Shown: positions 16,454 to 25,538, counted from the first letter of the stretch. The stretch is 64,000 nucleotides of DNA from [Mycobacterium] vasticus (GCF_020181595.1 NZ_CP084028.1:1459637-1523636); one strand, 5' to 3'. Made by a program: numbers and translations. Notes: generated by a model from the letters alone, not told the origin.

Positions 16454-17365
16454 ATGACCGCAACCGCCGAGATCACCTCAGCGCGGCCGTCGGTGCTGGC
16501 CGCGCCTCGGCCGGTGATCGATGCCCGACCGCTGACCTGCAGCCTGGGTGCGGAACTGTTCGGCGTGAACCTCGGCGAGGTATCTCGTGACGACGCTCTG
16601 TTCGCAGAACTGAAAGCCCTTCTGCTGCGGTACAAAGTCGTCTTCTTGCGCGACCAGGACATCACCAGGGCCGAGCACGTCGCGCTCGCGGAACGGTTCG
16701 GGCCGCTGGAAGACCACCCGGTGGTGAGCAGCGATCCCGAGTACCCCATGTTGGTGCGCATCTACAAGGATCTCAACAGCGCACCCGAACCCTACGAGAA
16801 CGCCTACCACTGCGACGCCACCTGGCGGGAGAACCCCCCGATGGGCGCCGTGCTGCGCTGCATCGAAGGACCGCCGGTCGGTGGCGACACCATCTGGGTC
16901 AACATGGTCGAGGCGTACACGAAGCTGCCGCAGATGGTCAAAGATCGGATCGACGGGCTGCGCGCCCGGCACAGTATCGAGGCGACATTCGGTGCGCGGC
17001 TTCCCATCGAGGAACGGCACGGGCTCAAGGAGCGGTTCCCGGACCCCGAGCACCCAGTGGTGCGCACCCACCCGGAGACCGGCGAGAAGGTCCTCTTCGT
17101 CAACTCCTTCACCACGCACTTCGTCAACTACCACACGCCCGACAACATTCGCTGCGGGATCGACTACGCACCGGGTGCGGCAAACCTGCTGACCTACTTG
17201 ATCAGCCAGGCCACGATCCCCGAATACCAAGTGCGCTGGCGCTGGACGCCGAACAGTGTGGCGATCTGGGACAACCGCTCGACACAGCACTACGCCGTTC
17301 AGGACTACTTTCCGGCGGTCCGAAAGATGGAGCGGGCCGGCATCATCGGCGACCGGCCGTTCTGA
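16454..17365 (+). CDS. TauD/TfdA-family 2-oxoglutarate dioxygenase
   Basis: A 303-residue Fe(II)/2-oxoglutarate dioxygenase. The iron-binding facial triad is visible as His119 and Asp121 (YHCDATW) and a distal His near 279 (WDNRSTQHYA), with arginines at about 290-294 to hold 2-oxoglutarate. Family members hydroxylate next to a heteroatom (taurine, phenoxyacetates, alkyl sulfates), releasing a carbonyl product. The ATG at 16454 has GAAGGAGAG upstream; an ATG at 16370 overlaps the Qor stop and would add 28 residues. In this operon it could produce the keto acid that the BKACE enzyme cleaves, which is inference. Confidence 0.9.
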   Translation: MTATAEITSARPSVLAAPRPVIDARPLTCSLGAELFGVNLGEVSRDDALFAELKALLLRYKVVFLRDQDITRAEHVALAERFGPLEDHPVVSSDPEYPMLVRIYKDLNSAPEPYENAYHCDATWRENPPMGAVLRCIEGPPVGGDTIWVNMVEAYTKLPQMVKDRIDGLRARHSIEATFGARLPIEERHGLKERFPDPEHPVVRTHPETGEKVLFVNSFTTHFVNYHTPDNIRCGIDYAPGAANLLTYLISQATIPEYQVRWRWTPNSVAIWDNRSTQHYAVQDYFPAVRKMERAGIIGDRPF

Positions 17366-17415
17366 CAACCGTCTCCTAGAACCGAAATCTCAACCCAGAG
17401 AAAGGGATTAAGGCA

Positions 17416-18468
17416 ATGCATTTCCACGACGACTCGCTCTTCCCGGAGAACCAGGAGAAGCTGGTTATCACCTGCGCACCGTATGGCCCGGAGTGGGAGC
17501 CCGACGACTTCCGCGAAGACCTCCCGCTGGCCATGGACGAGCACGTGCAGAAGGCCGTCGACTGCTATGAGGCCGGGGCGACGGTGCTGCACATCCATGT
17601 TCGCGAGCTCGACGGCAAGGGAAGCAAGCGGCTCTCCAAGTTCAACGAACTGCTCGGCGGGCTGCGCGAAGCCGTGCCGGACATGATCCTGCAGGTGGGC
17701 GGTTCGATCTCGTTCGCGCCGGAAGGTGAAGGAGCCGAAGCGAAATGGCTCTCCGACGACACCAGGCACATGCTGGCCGACCTCGACCCGGCACCGGATC
17801 AGGTGACGATCGCGATCAACACCAGCCAGATGAACATCATGGAGCTGATGACACCGGACGACATCGCCGGCACATCCATGGAGCGGCCCGAGCTTGCGGC
17901 GACCTACCGCGAGATGACCGTGCCGGCCGGGCCCGCCTGGGTCACCGAACATCTGCGCCGGCTGCAGAACGCTGGCATCCAACCGCACTTCCAGCTCTCC
18001 AGCATCCCGCAGCTCGAGACCGTCGAACGGCTCATCCGCCGCGGCGTCTACACCGGACCGCTGAACCTGACCTGGGTCGGGATCGGCGGCGGATTCGACG
18101 GACCGAACCCGTACAACATCATGAATTTCATTCAGCGGGTTCCCGACGGTGCATGCCTGACCCTGGAGACCCTCATGCGCAGCGTGCTTCCGGTCAACAC
18201 CATGGCCATCGCGCTCGGCCTGCACCCGCGCTGCGGCAACGAAGACACGATCTGGGGCCGCAAGGGTGAGAAGTTCACCTCCGTCCAGCAGATCCAACAG
18301 CTGGTGCGGGTCGCCGGGGAGCTCGGCCGTGAGGTCGCCACCGGCAAGGAGGCCCGGGACATCTACAAGATCGGCACCGTCTACGCCGACGCCAACGAGA
18401 CGTTGGCCAGGCTGGGGTACGCCCCGAACCGTCAGCCCGGTCAGGTCGGGTTCACCCAGCACGCGTAA
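17416..18468 (+). CDS. Beta-keto acid cleavage enzyme (BKACE, DUF849)
   Basis: A 350-residue TIM-barrel enzyme of the BKACE family, whose founding member is 3-keto-5-aminohexanoate cleavage enzyme. These zinc enzymes condense a beta-keto acid with acetyl-CoA and release acetoacetate plus a new acyl-CoA. Seen: the ITCAPYG strand near 18-24, zinc ligands His59 and His61 in VLHIHVRE, GGSISF near 95 and the WVGIGGGFDG region near 220. The longer-than-usual N terminus (MHFHDDSLFPE) and inserts may define its subfamily. The ATG at 17416 follows AAAGGG. ScoAB genes downstream would activate the released acetoacetate. The natural beta-keto acid is unknown. Confidence 0.9.
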   Translation: MHFHDDSLFPENQEKLVITCAPYGPEWEPDDFREDLPLAMDEHVQKAVDCYEAGATVLHIHVRELDGKGSKRLSKFNELLGGLREAVPDMILQVGGSISFAPEGEGAEAKWLSDDTRHMLADLDPAPDQVTIAINTSQMNIMELMTPDDIAGTSMERPELAATYREMTVPAGPAWVTEHLRRLQNAGIQPHFQLSSIPQLETVERLIRRGVYTGPLNLTWVGIGGGFDGPNPYNIMNFIQRVPDGACLTLETLMRSVLPVNTMAIALGLHPRCGNEDTIWGRKGEKFTSVQQIQQLVRVAGELGREVATGKEARDIYKIGTVYADANETLARLGYAPNRQPGQVGFTQHA

Positions 18469-18476
18469 TCGGCTGT

Positions 18477-18520
18477 CCCGCGGGGCGGATTCGACCCCGA
18501 AACGTACTCCGCCCCGCGGG
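18477..18520 (+). other. Intercistronic hairpin after BKACE gene
   Basis: A perfect 13-bp inverted repeat (CCCGCGGGGCGGA at 18477-18489 and its complement at 18508-18520) with an 18-base loop. There is no U-tract after it, so it is more likely an mRNA-stabilising, processing or attenuating hairpin than a full terminator. It sits in the only gap over 50 bases between the BKACE and MFS genes. Confidence 0.55.
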
Positions 18521-18561
18521 CTCTCAGCACCCATCACCGATACCAACCGAGAGGAGAGATC

Positions 18562-19893
18562 ATGGTCTCGAGCGTTACTGCGGTTCCGATGCACTCTGCA
18601 CGCCACCGATCACCGAAGTCCAGGATCTTCCCCTGGTTGGTGTTCGGGTTGACATTCGCGTTGTTGCTGTCCGACTACATGTCTCGGCAGGTACTGAGCG
18701 CGGTGTTCCCCGTTCTCAAAGCGGCATGGTCGTTGACCGATGCGAGCCTGGCGTCGTTGAGCAGTGCTGTCGCGTTGATGGTCGGCCTGCTTGCAGTCCC
18801 CTTGTCGCTGGTCGCCGACCGGTGGGGCCGGGTGCGAAGCCTGGTCCTGATGGCGGTGGTGTGGAGTGTGGCTACGTTGATGTGCGCGCTGGCCACCAGC
18901 TTTCATCAGATGCTGTTCGCCCGGTTCCTCGTCGGTGTCGGTGAGGCCGCGTACGGCAGCGTCGGTATCGCGGTGGTGTTGAGCATTTTTGCCCCGCGCG
19001 TGCATGCTGCGCTGAGCGGTGCGTTCATCGCCGGTGGATCGTTCGGCTCGATGGTTGGCGTCGCCCTGGGCGGGTTGATCGCTGTTCACCTGGGATGGCG
19101 CTGGGCTTTTGCGGCCATGGCGGTCTTCGGACTGATCCTGGTGGCGCTGTTCCGGGTGCTGGTCACCGAGGCAAAGCTGGCGCGTCACGCCGTTGGTGCA
19201 GGATCGGTGGACAGTGAGTGCGGTGTCCCCTCGGGGGGCATTCGTGCCCCCATCTCCAGCCTGTTCACCAGCTCCGGTGTGGTCTGCGCATACATCGGCA
19301 GTGGCCTGCAGATCTTTACCTGTGCCGTGCTGTTCGCCTGGCTGCCAAGCTACTTCAACCGCTACCACCACCTGCCCGCCGACAAAGCCGGGGCGGCCGC
19401 GGCGATCTTCGTACTGCTCAGCGGCAGCGGCCTGATCATCTGCGGAATCATCACAGACCGCGTCGGCCGCACCGAGGCCTCCCGGAAATGGGACACCGCG
19501 ATCGTGTACTGCGCGATCTCGCTGGTCTGCCTGTCCGTCGGCTTCTGGCTGGGCACCGGTGTGATCTCGCTGGTGCTCATCGGGTGCGGCGCGTTCTTCT
19601 GCGCGGGGTCCTCGGGTCCGATCGCGGCAATGGTCGCCAACCTCACCCACCGGTCGGTGCACGCATCCGCCATGGGGACCCTGACCTTGGCCAACAATCT
19701 GCTCGGTCTGGCGCTCGGCCCCCTGGTCGTCGGCCTGCTGGCGGACCACATCGGATTGCTGAAGGCGCTGCAGCTCGCTCCACTGACCTACCTTGCTGCG
19801 ATAGGCGTCCTGGTGATCGGCAGACGTCGCCACCCCGCCAGTGCCCGCCGGCTTGCCGCGCTCACCGAATCCATGGCGGGAGCCGCCCGATGA
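18562..19893 (+). CDS. MFS permease
   Basis: A 443-residue major facilitator with about 12 transmembrane segments. The cytoplasmic loop 2-3 motif is ADRWGRVRSL (near 90); segment 5 has GGSFGSMVGVALGG; the central loop (about 205-225) is hydrophilic. It probably imports the operon's substrate across the inner membrane. The ATG at 18562 has GAGGAGAG upstream. Its TGA overlaps an in-frame ATG of the hydrolase (ATGA). The exact MFS family is not resolved from sequence alone. Confidence 0.9.
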   Translation: MVSSVTAVPMHSARHRSPKSRIFPWLVFGLTFALLLSDYMSRQVLSAVFPVLKAAWSLTDASLASLSSAVALMVGLLAVPLSLVADRWGRVRSLVLMAVVWSVATLMCALATSFHQMLFARFLVGVGEAAYGSVGIAVVLSIFAPRVHAALSGAFIAGGSFGSMVGVALGGLIAVHLGWRWAFAAMAVFGLILVALFRVLVTEAKLARHAVGAGSVDSECGVPSGGIRAPISSLFTSSGVVCAYIGSGLQIFTCAVLFAWLPSYFNRYHHLPADKAGAAAAIFVLLSGSGLIICGIITDRVGRTEASRKWDTAIVYCAISLVCLSVGFWLGTGVISLVLIGCGAFFCAGSSGPIAAMVANLTHRSVHASAMGTLTLANNLLGLALGPLVVGLLADHIGLLKALQLAPLTYLAAIGVLVIGRRRHPASARRLAALTESMAGAAR

Positions 19894-19910
19894 CGAACGA
19901 GGAATCGACT

Positions 19911-20498
19911 ATGACCGTGACCGCCGATGTTCCGACCGTGGTGATCGTGCCGGGCCTGCGCGACCACGTCGCCGAGCACTGGCAGACCCTGCTGGCGCGT
20001 CAATTCGACAACGCGCGCACCGTGCCCCCGCTCGAACACGACCGACTCAGCCGCGCCCACCAGGTCGAAGCCCTCGACGAGGTTGTCAGATCGGTCGCCG
20101 GACCCGTTGTGCTGGTTGCGCACAGCGCCGGGGTGATCACCACGGTGCACTGGGCTCAGCAAGCGAGCGGCGAGATCTACGGTGCTCTGCTGGCGACCCC
20201 CGCTGACCTGGAACTGCCACTGCCCGAAGGGTATCCAACCTCCGCAGAGCTCGACGCGGGCGGGTGGAATCCGATCCCGCGGCAGCGTCTGCCGTTCCCG
20301 AGCATCGTCGCAGCCAGCAGCAACGATCCCCTAGCGTCGCACCGACGCGTCACAGAGCTGGCCGAGGCGTGGGGCAGTCGCTTGGTCGAACTCGGCGCCG
20401 TCGGGCACCTCAATCCCGCCCACGGTTACGGATACTGGCCGCGGGCCGAGGAACTCGTCCTGGACCTGATCGGCATGCGGGCGAGGGTCGCCTCGTGA
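19911..20498 (+). CDS. Alpha/beta serine hydrolase, RBBP9/YdeN-like
   Basis: A 195-residue small alpha/beta hydrolase. Nucleophile Ser72 lies in VAHSAGV, the acid is probably the Asp of SSNDP and the base His lies in GHLNPAHGYG, as in RBBP9-type serine hydrolases (short, no lid). It would hydrolyse an ester or thioester of the operon's substrate. I chose the ATG at 19911 because GAGGA lies 7 bases upstream; the ATG at 19890 overlaps the MFS stop and would add seven residues. The stop overlaps the scoA-like GTG. Confidence 0.84.
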   Translation: MTVTADVPTVVIVPGLRDHVAEHWQTLLARQFDNARTVPPLEHDRLSRAHQVEALDEVVRSVAGPVVLVAHSAGVITTVHWAQQASGEIYGALLATPADLELPLPEGYPTSAELDAGGWNPIPRQRLPFPSIVAASSNDPLASHRRVTELAEAWGSRLVELGAVGHLNPAHGYGYWPRAEELVLDLIGMRARVAS

Positions 20499-21259
20499 CC
20501 AAACTGTGTGCGTCCGCGGCGGCAGCCGTCGCAGACATCGTCTCGGGAGCATCGCTGGCGGTCGGTGGATTCGGGCTGTGCGGGATCCCCGACGTATTGA
20601 TCGCGGCGATCGCGGACGGATCGGCCACCGACTTGGAAATATTCTCCAACAACTGCGGAACCGACGGGATCGGCTTGGGAATCCTGCTCGCCGGCAAGAG
20701 GATACGACGCGTCACCGCCTCATACGTGGGGGAGAACACCGAATTCGCGCGGCAGTACCTGTCCGGCGAACTCGAGGTCGAACTGACGCCGCAAGGCACG
20801 CTTGCGGAGAAGTTGCGTGCCGGCGGCGCCGGCATTCCGGCGTTCTTCACCCCGGCCGGAGTCGGCACCCTCGTCGCCGAGGGTGGCCTGCCGTGGCGCT
20901 ACCGCGTCGACGGATCCGTCGCATTGGCGTCGCCGCCCAAAGAAGTCCGCGAATTCGACGGCCGCCGGTATGTGCTGGAACGGTCCGTCACCACCGACTT
21001 CGCCCTGGTCCACGCCCAGACCGGCGACACCGAAGGCAACCTGGTGTTCAACAAGGCCGCGATGAACTTCAACCCGCTGGCCGCTATGGCCGCGCGGACC
21101 TGCATTGCCCAGGTTGAGAACCTCGTTCAGCCGGGCGAACTCGACCCCGCAGAAGTTCACCTGCCGGGTGTCTTCGTGGACCGGATCGTGCACACCGGGG
21201 CCCAGCCCAAACACATCGAGAGGCGCACGGTGACTCTGGCGAAGGCTCCGATCGCATGA
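20495..21259 (+). CDS. 3-oxoacid CoA-transferase subunit A (BKACE operon copy)
   Basis: A 254-residue alpha subunit of a succinyl-CoA:3-ketoacid CoA-transferase. Typical strings are [35 protein letters not shown] and [14 protein letters not shown]. Starts at a GTG overlapping the hydrolase stop and overlaps the beta subunit by four bases, so both subunits are made together. It is clearly homologous to scoA at 35877. In this setting it should activate acetoacetate, the side product of the BKACE reaction, using succinyl-CoA. Confidence 0.9.
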   Translation: MTKLCASAAAAVADIVSGASLAVGGFGLCGIPDVLIAAIADGSATDLEIFSNNCGTDGIGLGILLAGKRIRRVTASYVGENTEFARQYLSGELEVELTPQGTLAEKLRAGGAGIPAFFTPAGVGTLVAEGGLPWRYRVDGSVALASPPKEVREFDGRRYVLERSVTTDFALVHAQTGDTEGNLVFNKAAMNFNPLAAMAARTCIAQVENLVQPGELDPAEVHLPGVFVDRIVHTGAQPKHIERRTVTLAKAPIA

Positions 21260-21906
21260 CCGCGACACATGTTGAGGTCACCGGTTGGACCCGACACCAG
21301 ATGGCGGCTCGGGCTGCGGCGGAAATCGGTACCGGGCAATACGTCAACCTCGGGATCGGGCTGCCGACGCTGATCCCCAACTATCTGCCGGCGGGCGTCC
21401 ACGTGACCCTGCACAGTGAGAACGGCATCCTCGGCACCGGACCGTACCCGATGGAGGACCAAGTCGACGCCGATCTCATCAACGCGGGCAAGGAGACCGT
21501 GACGGTCAACCCCGGTGCCTCCTACTTCGATTCCAGTACGAGCTTCGGAATGATTCGAGGCGGCCACATCGATCTCGCGGTGCTCGGCGGCATGCAGGTC
21601 TCCGCGACCGGGGACCTGGCGAACTGGATGGTCCCCGGGTCGATGGTCAAGGGGATGGGCGGGGCAATGGACCTGGTACACGGTGCCGGCCGGGTCGTCG
21701 TCCTGATGGAGCACACCGACAAATCCGGTGCGTCGAAGATCGTCGAGCGGTGCACGTTGCCGCTCACCGGACAGGGCGTGGTGCAGCGGATCATCACCAA
21801 TTTGGGCGTCATCGACGTCACCGCAGCAGGTCTGGCCCTGCGCGAGTGCGCCCCGGGTGTCAGCGTCGCGCAGATCCGTACCGCCACGGATGCCACTCTG
21901 GCCTGA
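21256..21906 (+). CDS. 3-oxoacid CoA-transferase subunit B (BKACE operon copy)
   Basis: A 216-residue beta subunit. The catalytic glutamate that forms the CoA thioester lies in SENGILG near residue 57; the [14 protein letters not shown] and [10 protein letters not shown] stretches are standard for the family. ATG overlaps the alpha subunit stop. Product with the alpha subunit: acetoacetyl-CoA from acetoacetate and succinyl-CoA, which thiolase would split to acetyl-CoA. A second, separate pair is encoded in the leucine operon. Confidence 0.9.
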   Translation: MTATHVEVTGWTRHQMAARAAAEIGTGQYVNLGIGLPTLIPNYLPAGVHVTLHSENGILGTGPYPMEDQVDADLINAGKETVTVNPGASYFDSSTSFGMIRGGHIDLAVLGGMQVSATGDLANWMVPGSMVKGMGGAMDLVHGAGRVVVLMEHTDKSGASKIVERCTLPLTGQGVVQRIITNLGVIDVTAAGLALRECAPGVSVAQIRTATDATLA

Positions 21907-21928
21907 CACCAGGAAAGGGGAGCTGGAT

Positions 21929-22303
21929 ATGAGCGAGGTCGATGCGACCGGGATCGCCGCGCGAATGCAGCGCGACGGAACCTGGAATCCGCTGTGGGAC
22001 GGGCTCGACGACCTCGACCCGACGTGGACCGGGCAGTACCTCTCGGCGGTGATGCAGCCCTACGAGAGCGGGCTGCTGTCGCCGCGGGAAGTGCAGCTGC
22101 TGTGCATCGCCGTCGACGCAGCCTGCACCCACCTCTACGCCCCGGGCCTGCGCAGGCACATTCGGGCAGCGCTGGACCTCGGCGTCACCAGGGAGGAAAT
22201 TCTCGAAGTGCTCAAACTCAGCACGACGGTGGGGATTCACTCCATCAACGTCGGACTGCCCATCCTGCTCGAAGAGGCCGGCCAGTCACCCGGCATGGGC
22301 TGA
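21929..22303 (+). CDS. Carboxymuconolactone decarboxylase-like protein
   Basis: A 124-residue all-helical protein of the CMD/AhpD-like family: LSPREVQLLCIAVDAACTH (about 55-73) and LGVTREEILEVLKLS (about 86-100). A CxxC peroxidatic pair is absent; single Cys residues occur in the CIAVDAAC stretch, so decarboxylase or lactone chemistry is as likely as peroxidase activity. The ATG at 21929 follows AAAGGGGAG. It is the last gene of the BKACE operon and its stop abuts, base to base, the convergent bcp stop. Confidence 0.78.
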   Translation: MSEVDATGIAARMQRDGTWNPLWDGLDDLDPTWTGQYLSAVMQPYESGLLSPREVQLLCIAVDAACTHLYAPGLRRHIRAALDLGVTREEILEVLKLSTTVGIHSINVGLPILLEEAGQSPGMG

Positions 22304-22789
22304 CTAGACCGACAGATCCCGTCGCAGTTTGGCGACGTGCCCGGTGGCCCGCACGTTGTACTGGGCCTCGGCGATCTTGCCCTGCTCGTCGACGACGAAC
22401 GTCGAGCGGATCACGCCCTGCACCTTCTTGCCGTACATCATCTTCTCGCCGAAGGCACCCCAGGCCGCCAAAACCGTGCGGTCCGGGTCGGACAGCAGCG
22501 GGAACGTCAATCCCTCGGCGTCGCGGAACTTGGCCAGCTTGGCGGGCTTGTCGGGGGAGATGCCCACGACGTCGAGTCCGGCGTCATTGAACTCACGCAG
22601 GTTGTCCCGGAAGTCGCAGGCCTGTTTGGTGCACCCGGGCGTCGACGCTGCCGGGTAGAAGTAGACGACCACCCGCCGGCCCCGGTAGTCGGCCAGTGAC
22701 ACGGTGTTGCCGTCGGCGTCGGGAAGGCTGAACGCAGGCGCCTTGTCTCCCGTCGTCAGGCGTGCGGTGTCGGTCGCTCGGTCCTCCAC
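22304..22789 (-). CDS. bcp: Thioredoxin-dependent peroxiredoxin Bcp
   Basis: A 161-residue atypical 2-Cys peroxiredoxin (PrxQ/Bcp). Peroxidatic Cys53 and resolving Cys58 sit in TPGCTKQAC; the sequence matches Rv2521 of M. tuberculosis from GDKAPAFSLPDADG to VAKLRRDLSV. It reduces hydrogen and organic peroxides with electrons from thioredoxin. The start is a GTG at 22789 after GAAAGGGG. It marks the beginning of the block syntenic with the tuberculosis genome. Confidence 0.95.
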   Translation of the reverse strand: MEDRATDTARLTTGDKAPAFSLPDADGNTVSLADYRGRRVVVYFYPAASTPGCTKQACDFRDNLREFNDAGLDVVGISPDKPAKLAKFRDAEGLTFPLLSDPDRTVLAAWGAFGEKMMYGKKVQGVIRSTFVVDEQGKIAEAQYNVRATGHVAKLRRDLSV

Positions 22790-22884
22790 TCAAAGCCCCT
22801 TTCTGCTCGCCGGAGGGTGCGAATCACCCCGGCTGCTCTAGGGTAGTTCGAAGGGACAGATTCGGGCGGACAGGGAGGACGACA

Positions 22885-23112
22885 GTGGCGGAGCGCGATC
22901 CCGAACGGATCAAGAGGGACATCGATCAGGCGCGCGAGCAGCTGGCGTCGACGGTGGACATTCTTGCGGAGCGGGCAAACCCCCGTCAGCTGGCCGACCG
23001 GCTCAAGGCTCGAGCCGTCGAGTTCGTCACGCAACCGGTGGTGCTGGTCTCGCTGGCCGGTGCAGGCGGCCTACTCGTCGTCCTGGCGTTCCGCCGGGTC
23101 CGCCACCGCTAA
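22885..23112 (+). CDS. DUF3618 membrane protein (Rv2520c-like)
   Basis: A 75-residue protein: a charged amphipathic helix (DPERIKRDIDQAREQLASTVD) shown here only as DPERIKRDIDQAREQL, then one transmembrane segment (about 48-68) and a basic C-terminal end. Both layout and length match mycobacterial DUF3618 proteins next to bcp. Start GTG at 22885 after AGGGAGGA. Function unknown; the helix resembles stress-related membrane tethers. Confidence 0.85.
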   Translation: MAERDPERIKRDIDQAREQLASTVDILAERANPRQLADRLKARAVEFVTQPVVLVSLAGAGGLLVVLAFRRVRHR

Positions 23113-23181
23113 GGGCGTCCCCGCGCAGTAGCGCGAAAATTGGCTCTGGCGCCGCGAAGCCGTCAGGACAAGGATGTTGCG

Positions 23182-25518
23182 GTGCACGCGCAACAACCAC
23201 CGGCCCCCAGGCCGGACACCATCGGCTACACCCTCAAACGGCTGCTGCTCGGCCGGCCGCTGGTCACCGGGCAGCTGCAGTCCCAGCGGCTGTCCAATCC
23301 CGTTGCCCTGGGCGTACTTTCACCCGATGCCATCTCCTCGAATGCTTACGGTGTCGAAGAAATACTGATCGAGCTGCTGCCGTTCGCCGGCCTGGCCGCG
23401 TTCACCCTGCTGCTGCCGATCACCGGCGTGGTGCTGTTGATCCTCGTGCTGGTGACGGCGTCGTATCGCCAGGTGGTGATGACATACACCCGCGCGGGTG
23501 GGTCCTACATCGTGGCGCGAGAGAACTTCGGCCCGCGCGTGGCACAGGTCGCGGCGGCGGCGCTGCTGATCGACTACGTGGTGACGGTGGCGGTGCAGTC
23601 CGCGGCCGGCACGGTGGCCGTCGTCTCGGCCATCCGCCCGCTGGGCCCCTACAGCCTGGAGATCACCGTAGCCGTGGTGATCCTGATGTGTTACGCGAAC
23701 CTGCGCGGCGTCAGGGAGGCCGGCCGATCATTCGCGATCCCGACCTACTTCTTCGTGGTCATGCTCGGGCTGATGATCGTCACCGGTGTGGTGCGTGAGA
23801 TCTTCTGGGGCCTACCGGTTTACGACGCCGCGAACATCGCCGGAACCATACCGGTCCATCACAGCGACGGGCTGGTGATGGGGGCGACGATCCTGGTGGT
23901 GCTGCGGGCGTTCGCCAACGGTGGATCGTCGCTGACCGGTGTTGAGGCCATCTCCAACACCGTCAGCGTCTTCCACAAGCCGCAGGGCCGCAACGCCCGC
24001 CGAGTGCTCACCACGATGGCCTGCATCCTGGGGTTCCTGCTGGCCGGCGTCACCTACCTGGCGTTTCGCACGCACACCCCGCCCTATGCGGCCGGCTATC
24101 CCTCGGTGCTGTCCGAGGTGGCGCGGGCGGTGTTCGGCGGTGGGTGGCTGGGACAGATCCTCTACGTCCTGGTACAGGCCGCGACAGCGCTGATCCTGTT
24201 CACCGGGGCCAACACCAGCTTCAACGGATTCCCCATGCTGGCCAGCTTCGTCGCCGAAGACCGATTTCTGCCCCGGCAGTTGACCAAGCGCGGTCATCGG
24301 CTGGTGTTCTCCAACGGGATCATCACCCTGGCCGTGCTGGCGCTGGCACTGCTGGTGATAACCGGAGGTTCGGTCAACGCGCTGGTGCCGTTCTACGCCA
24401 TCGGGGTGTTCACCGGGTTCGCGATGGCCGGCTACGGGATGACCAAACATCATGTGACACACCGGGAACCGGGCTGGCGCCACAAGCTCGCCATCAACCT
24501 CTCGGCAGCGGTGCTGTCCACCGTCGTGGTGGGCATCTTCGCGGTGGCGAAGTTCACCGAGGGGGCGTGGCTGGTGGTGGTGATCTTCCCGCTGCTGGTT
24601 CTGGCGCTGATCCGCCTGAACCGCGAATATCGCGCCGAAGCCGCGATTCTGGAGCGATTCCGCACCGACCGTCCCGACGTCATCAAGTACGCCCGGCACC
24701 GGGTGATGGTGTTCGTGCATTCGCTGGACCCGGCCGTCGTGGAGGCCCTGCGTTACGGCAGGGGCTTGCATGCCGATGATCTGACCGCCGTGCACCTGAT
24801 GCTCGACGCAGCCCATGCCGCGGCGCTGCAACGGCGCTGGGACTACTACGGGCTGGACACCCCACTGCGGGTGGTGGACTGCCCTGATCGCCGGCTGACC
24901 CGCACGGCCCAACAACTGGTGGACGCCGCGCGCCGCGAATACCCCGACTCGCACGTGACCGTTCTGCTGCCCCGGCGCACCTACGCACCGGTGCTGGGCC
25001 GGCTGCTGCACGACCGCACCGCCGACCGGATCGCCAAGGCGGTGAGCCTGATTCCCGACGCGGCGGCCACGATCGTGCCCTACGACGTGCAATCGCGGAT
25101 CCGGCAGGCGTTCCCGGACCTGTTCGAGCAGCGGCTGGCCCGTGAGGTCGAGAAGCTGCAGCAGTGGGTGGCCCGCAACGACCAGCAGGTGTTCGACCGC
25201 TACGAGCATCCGGTGCCGCCGCCGGACGTCATCGCCGTGGACGGGCTGATCGCCGGGCACCTGGCCACCGTCGAGGGCCGGGTCAGTGAGGTCGACGACA
25301 CGATCAGCCGCGGAAAGCCGGTGCGCGTGGTGGTGATCGGCGACGGCAGCGGTGAGCTGCGCGCCAGGTTCCACGCCGGGCGGGGTACCGACATCGCCCC
25401 CGGGGACATGGTCGCGCTCACCGGCAAGGCCCGGCAGAGCGGCAACGAGCCGGTGTACATGGCCGATCCGAGCTATCGGATCGTCGACGTCACAGAAGAG
25501 CCGGAACCGGCCGAGTAG
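23182..25518 (+). CDS. APC-superfamily transporter with C-terminal OB-fold-like domain
   Basis: A 778-residue protein. Residues about 40-480 form roughly 12 transmembrane segments of the APC/KimA type, opening with a conserved PDAISSNAYG helix break and containing GGSYIVARENFGP. A soluble part (about 490-680) follows and the end (about 695-770) reads GRVSEVDDTISRG, VVVIGDGSGELRARF and DMVALTGKARQ, the pattern of an OB-fold domain. Potassium or amino-acid uptake is likely from family membership. I chose the GTG at 23182 (AAGGA upstream); a TTG at 23140 gives 14 more residues but lacks a ribosome site. Confidence 0.82.
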   Translation: MHAQQPPAPRPDTIGYTLKRLLLGRPLVTGQLQSQRLSNPVALGVLSPDAISSNAYGVEEILIELLPFAGLAAFTLLLPITGVVLLILVLVTASYRQVVMTYTRAGGSYIVARENFGPRVAQVAAAALLIDYVVTVAVQSAAGTVAVVSAIRPLGPYSLEITVAVVILMCYANLRGVREAGRSFAIPTYFFVVMLGLMIVTGVVREIFWGLPVYDAANIAGTIPVHHSDGLVMGATILVVLRAFANGGSSLTGVEAISNTVSVFHKPQGRNARRVLTTMACILGFLLAGVTYLAFRTHTPPYAAGYPSVLSEVARAVFGGGWLGQILYVLVQAATALILFTGANTSFNGFPMLASFVAEDRFLPRQLTKRGHRLVFSNGIITLAVLALALLVITGGSVNALVPFYAIGVFTGFAMAGYGMTKHHVTHREPGWRHKLAINLSAAVLSTVVVGIFAVAKFTEGAWLVVVIFPLLVLALIRLNREYRAEAAILERFRTDRPDVIKYARHRVMVFVHSLDPAVVEALRYGRGLHADDLTAVHLMLDAAHAAALQRRWDYYGLDTPLRVVDCPDRRLTRTAQQLVDAARREYPDSHVTVLLPRRTYAPVLGRLLHDRTADRIAKAVSLIPDAAATIVPYDVQSRIRQAFPDLFEQRLAREVEKLQQWVARNDQQVFDRYEHPVPPPDVIAVDGLIAGHLATVEGRVSEVDDTISRGKPVRVVVIGDGSGELRARFHAGRGTDIAPGDMVALTGKARQSGNEPVYMADPSYRIVDVTEEPEPAE

Positions 25519-25538
25519 CGCACGTCGTGCGGTGTGGG

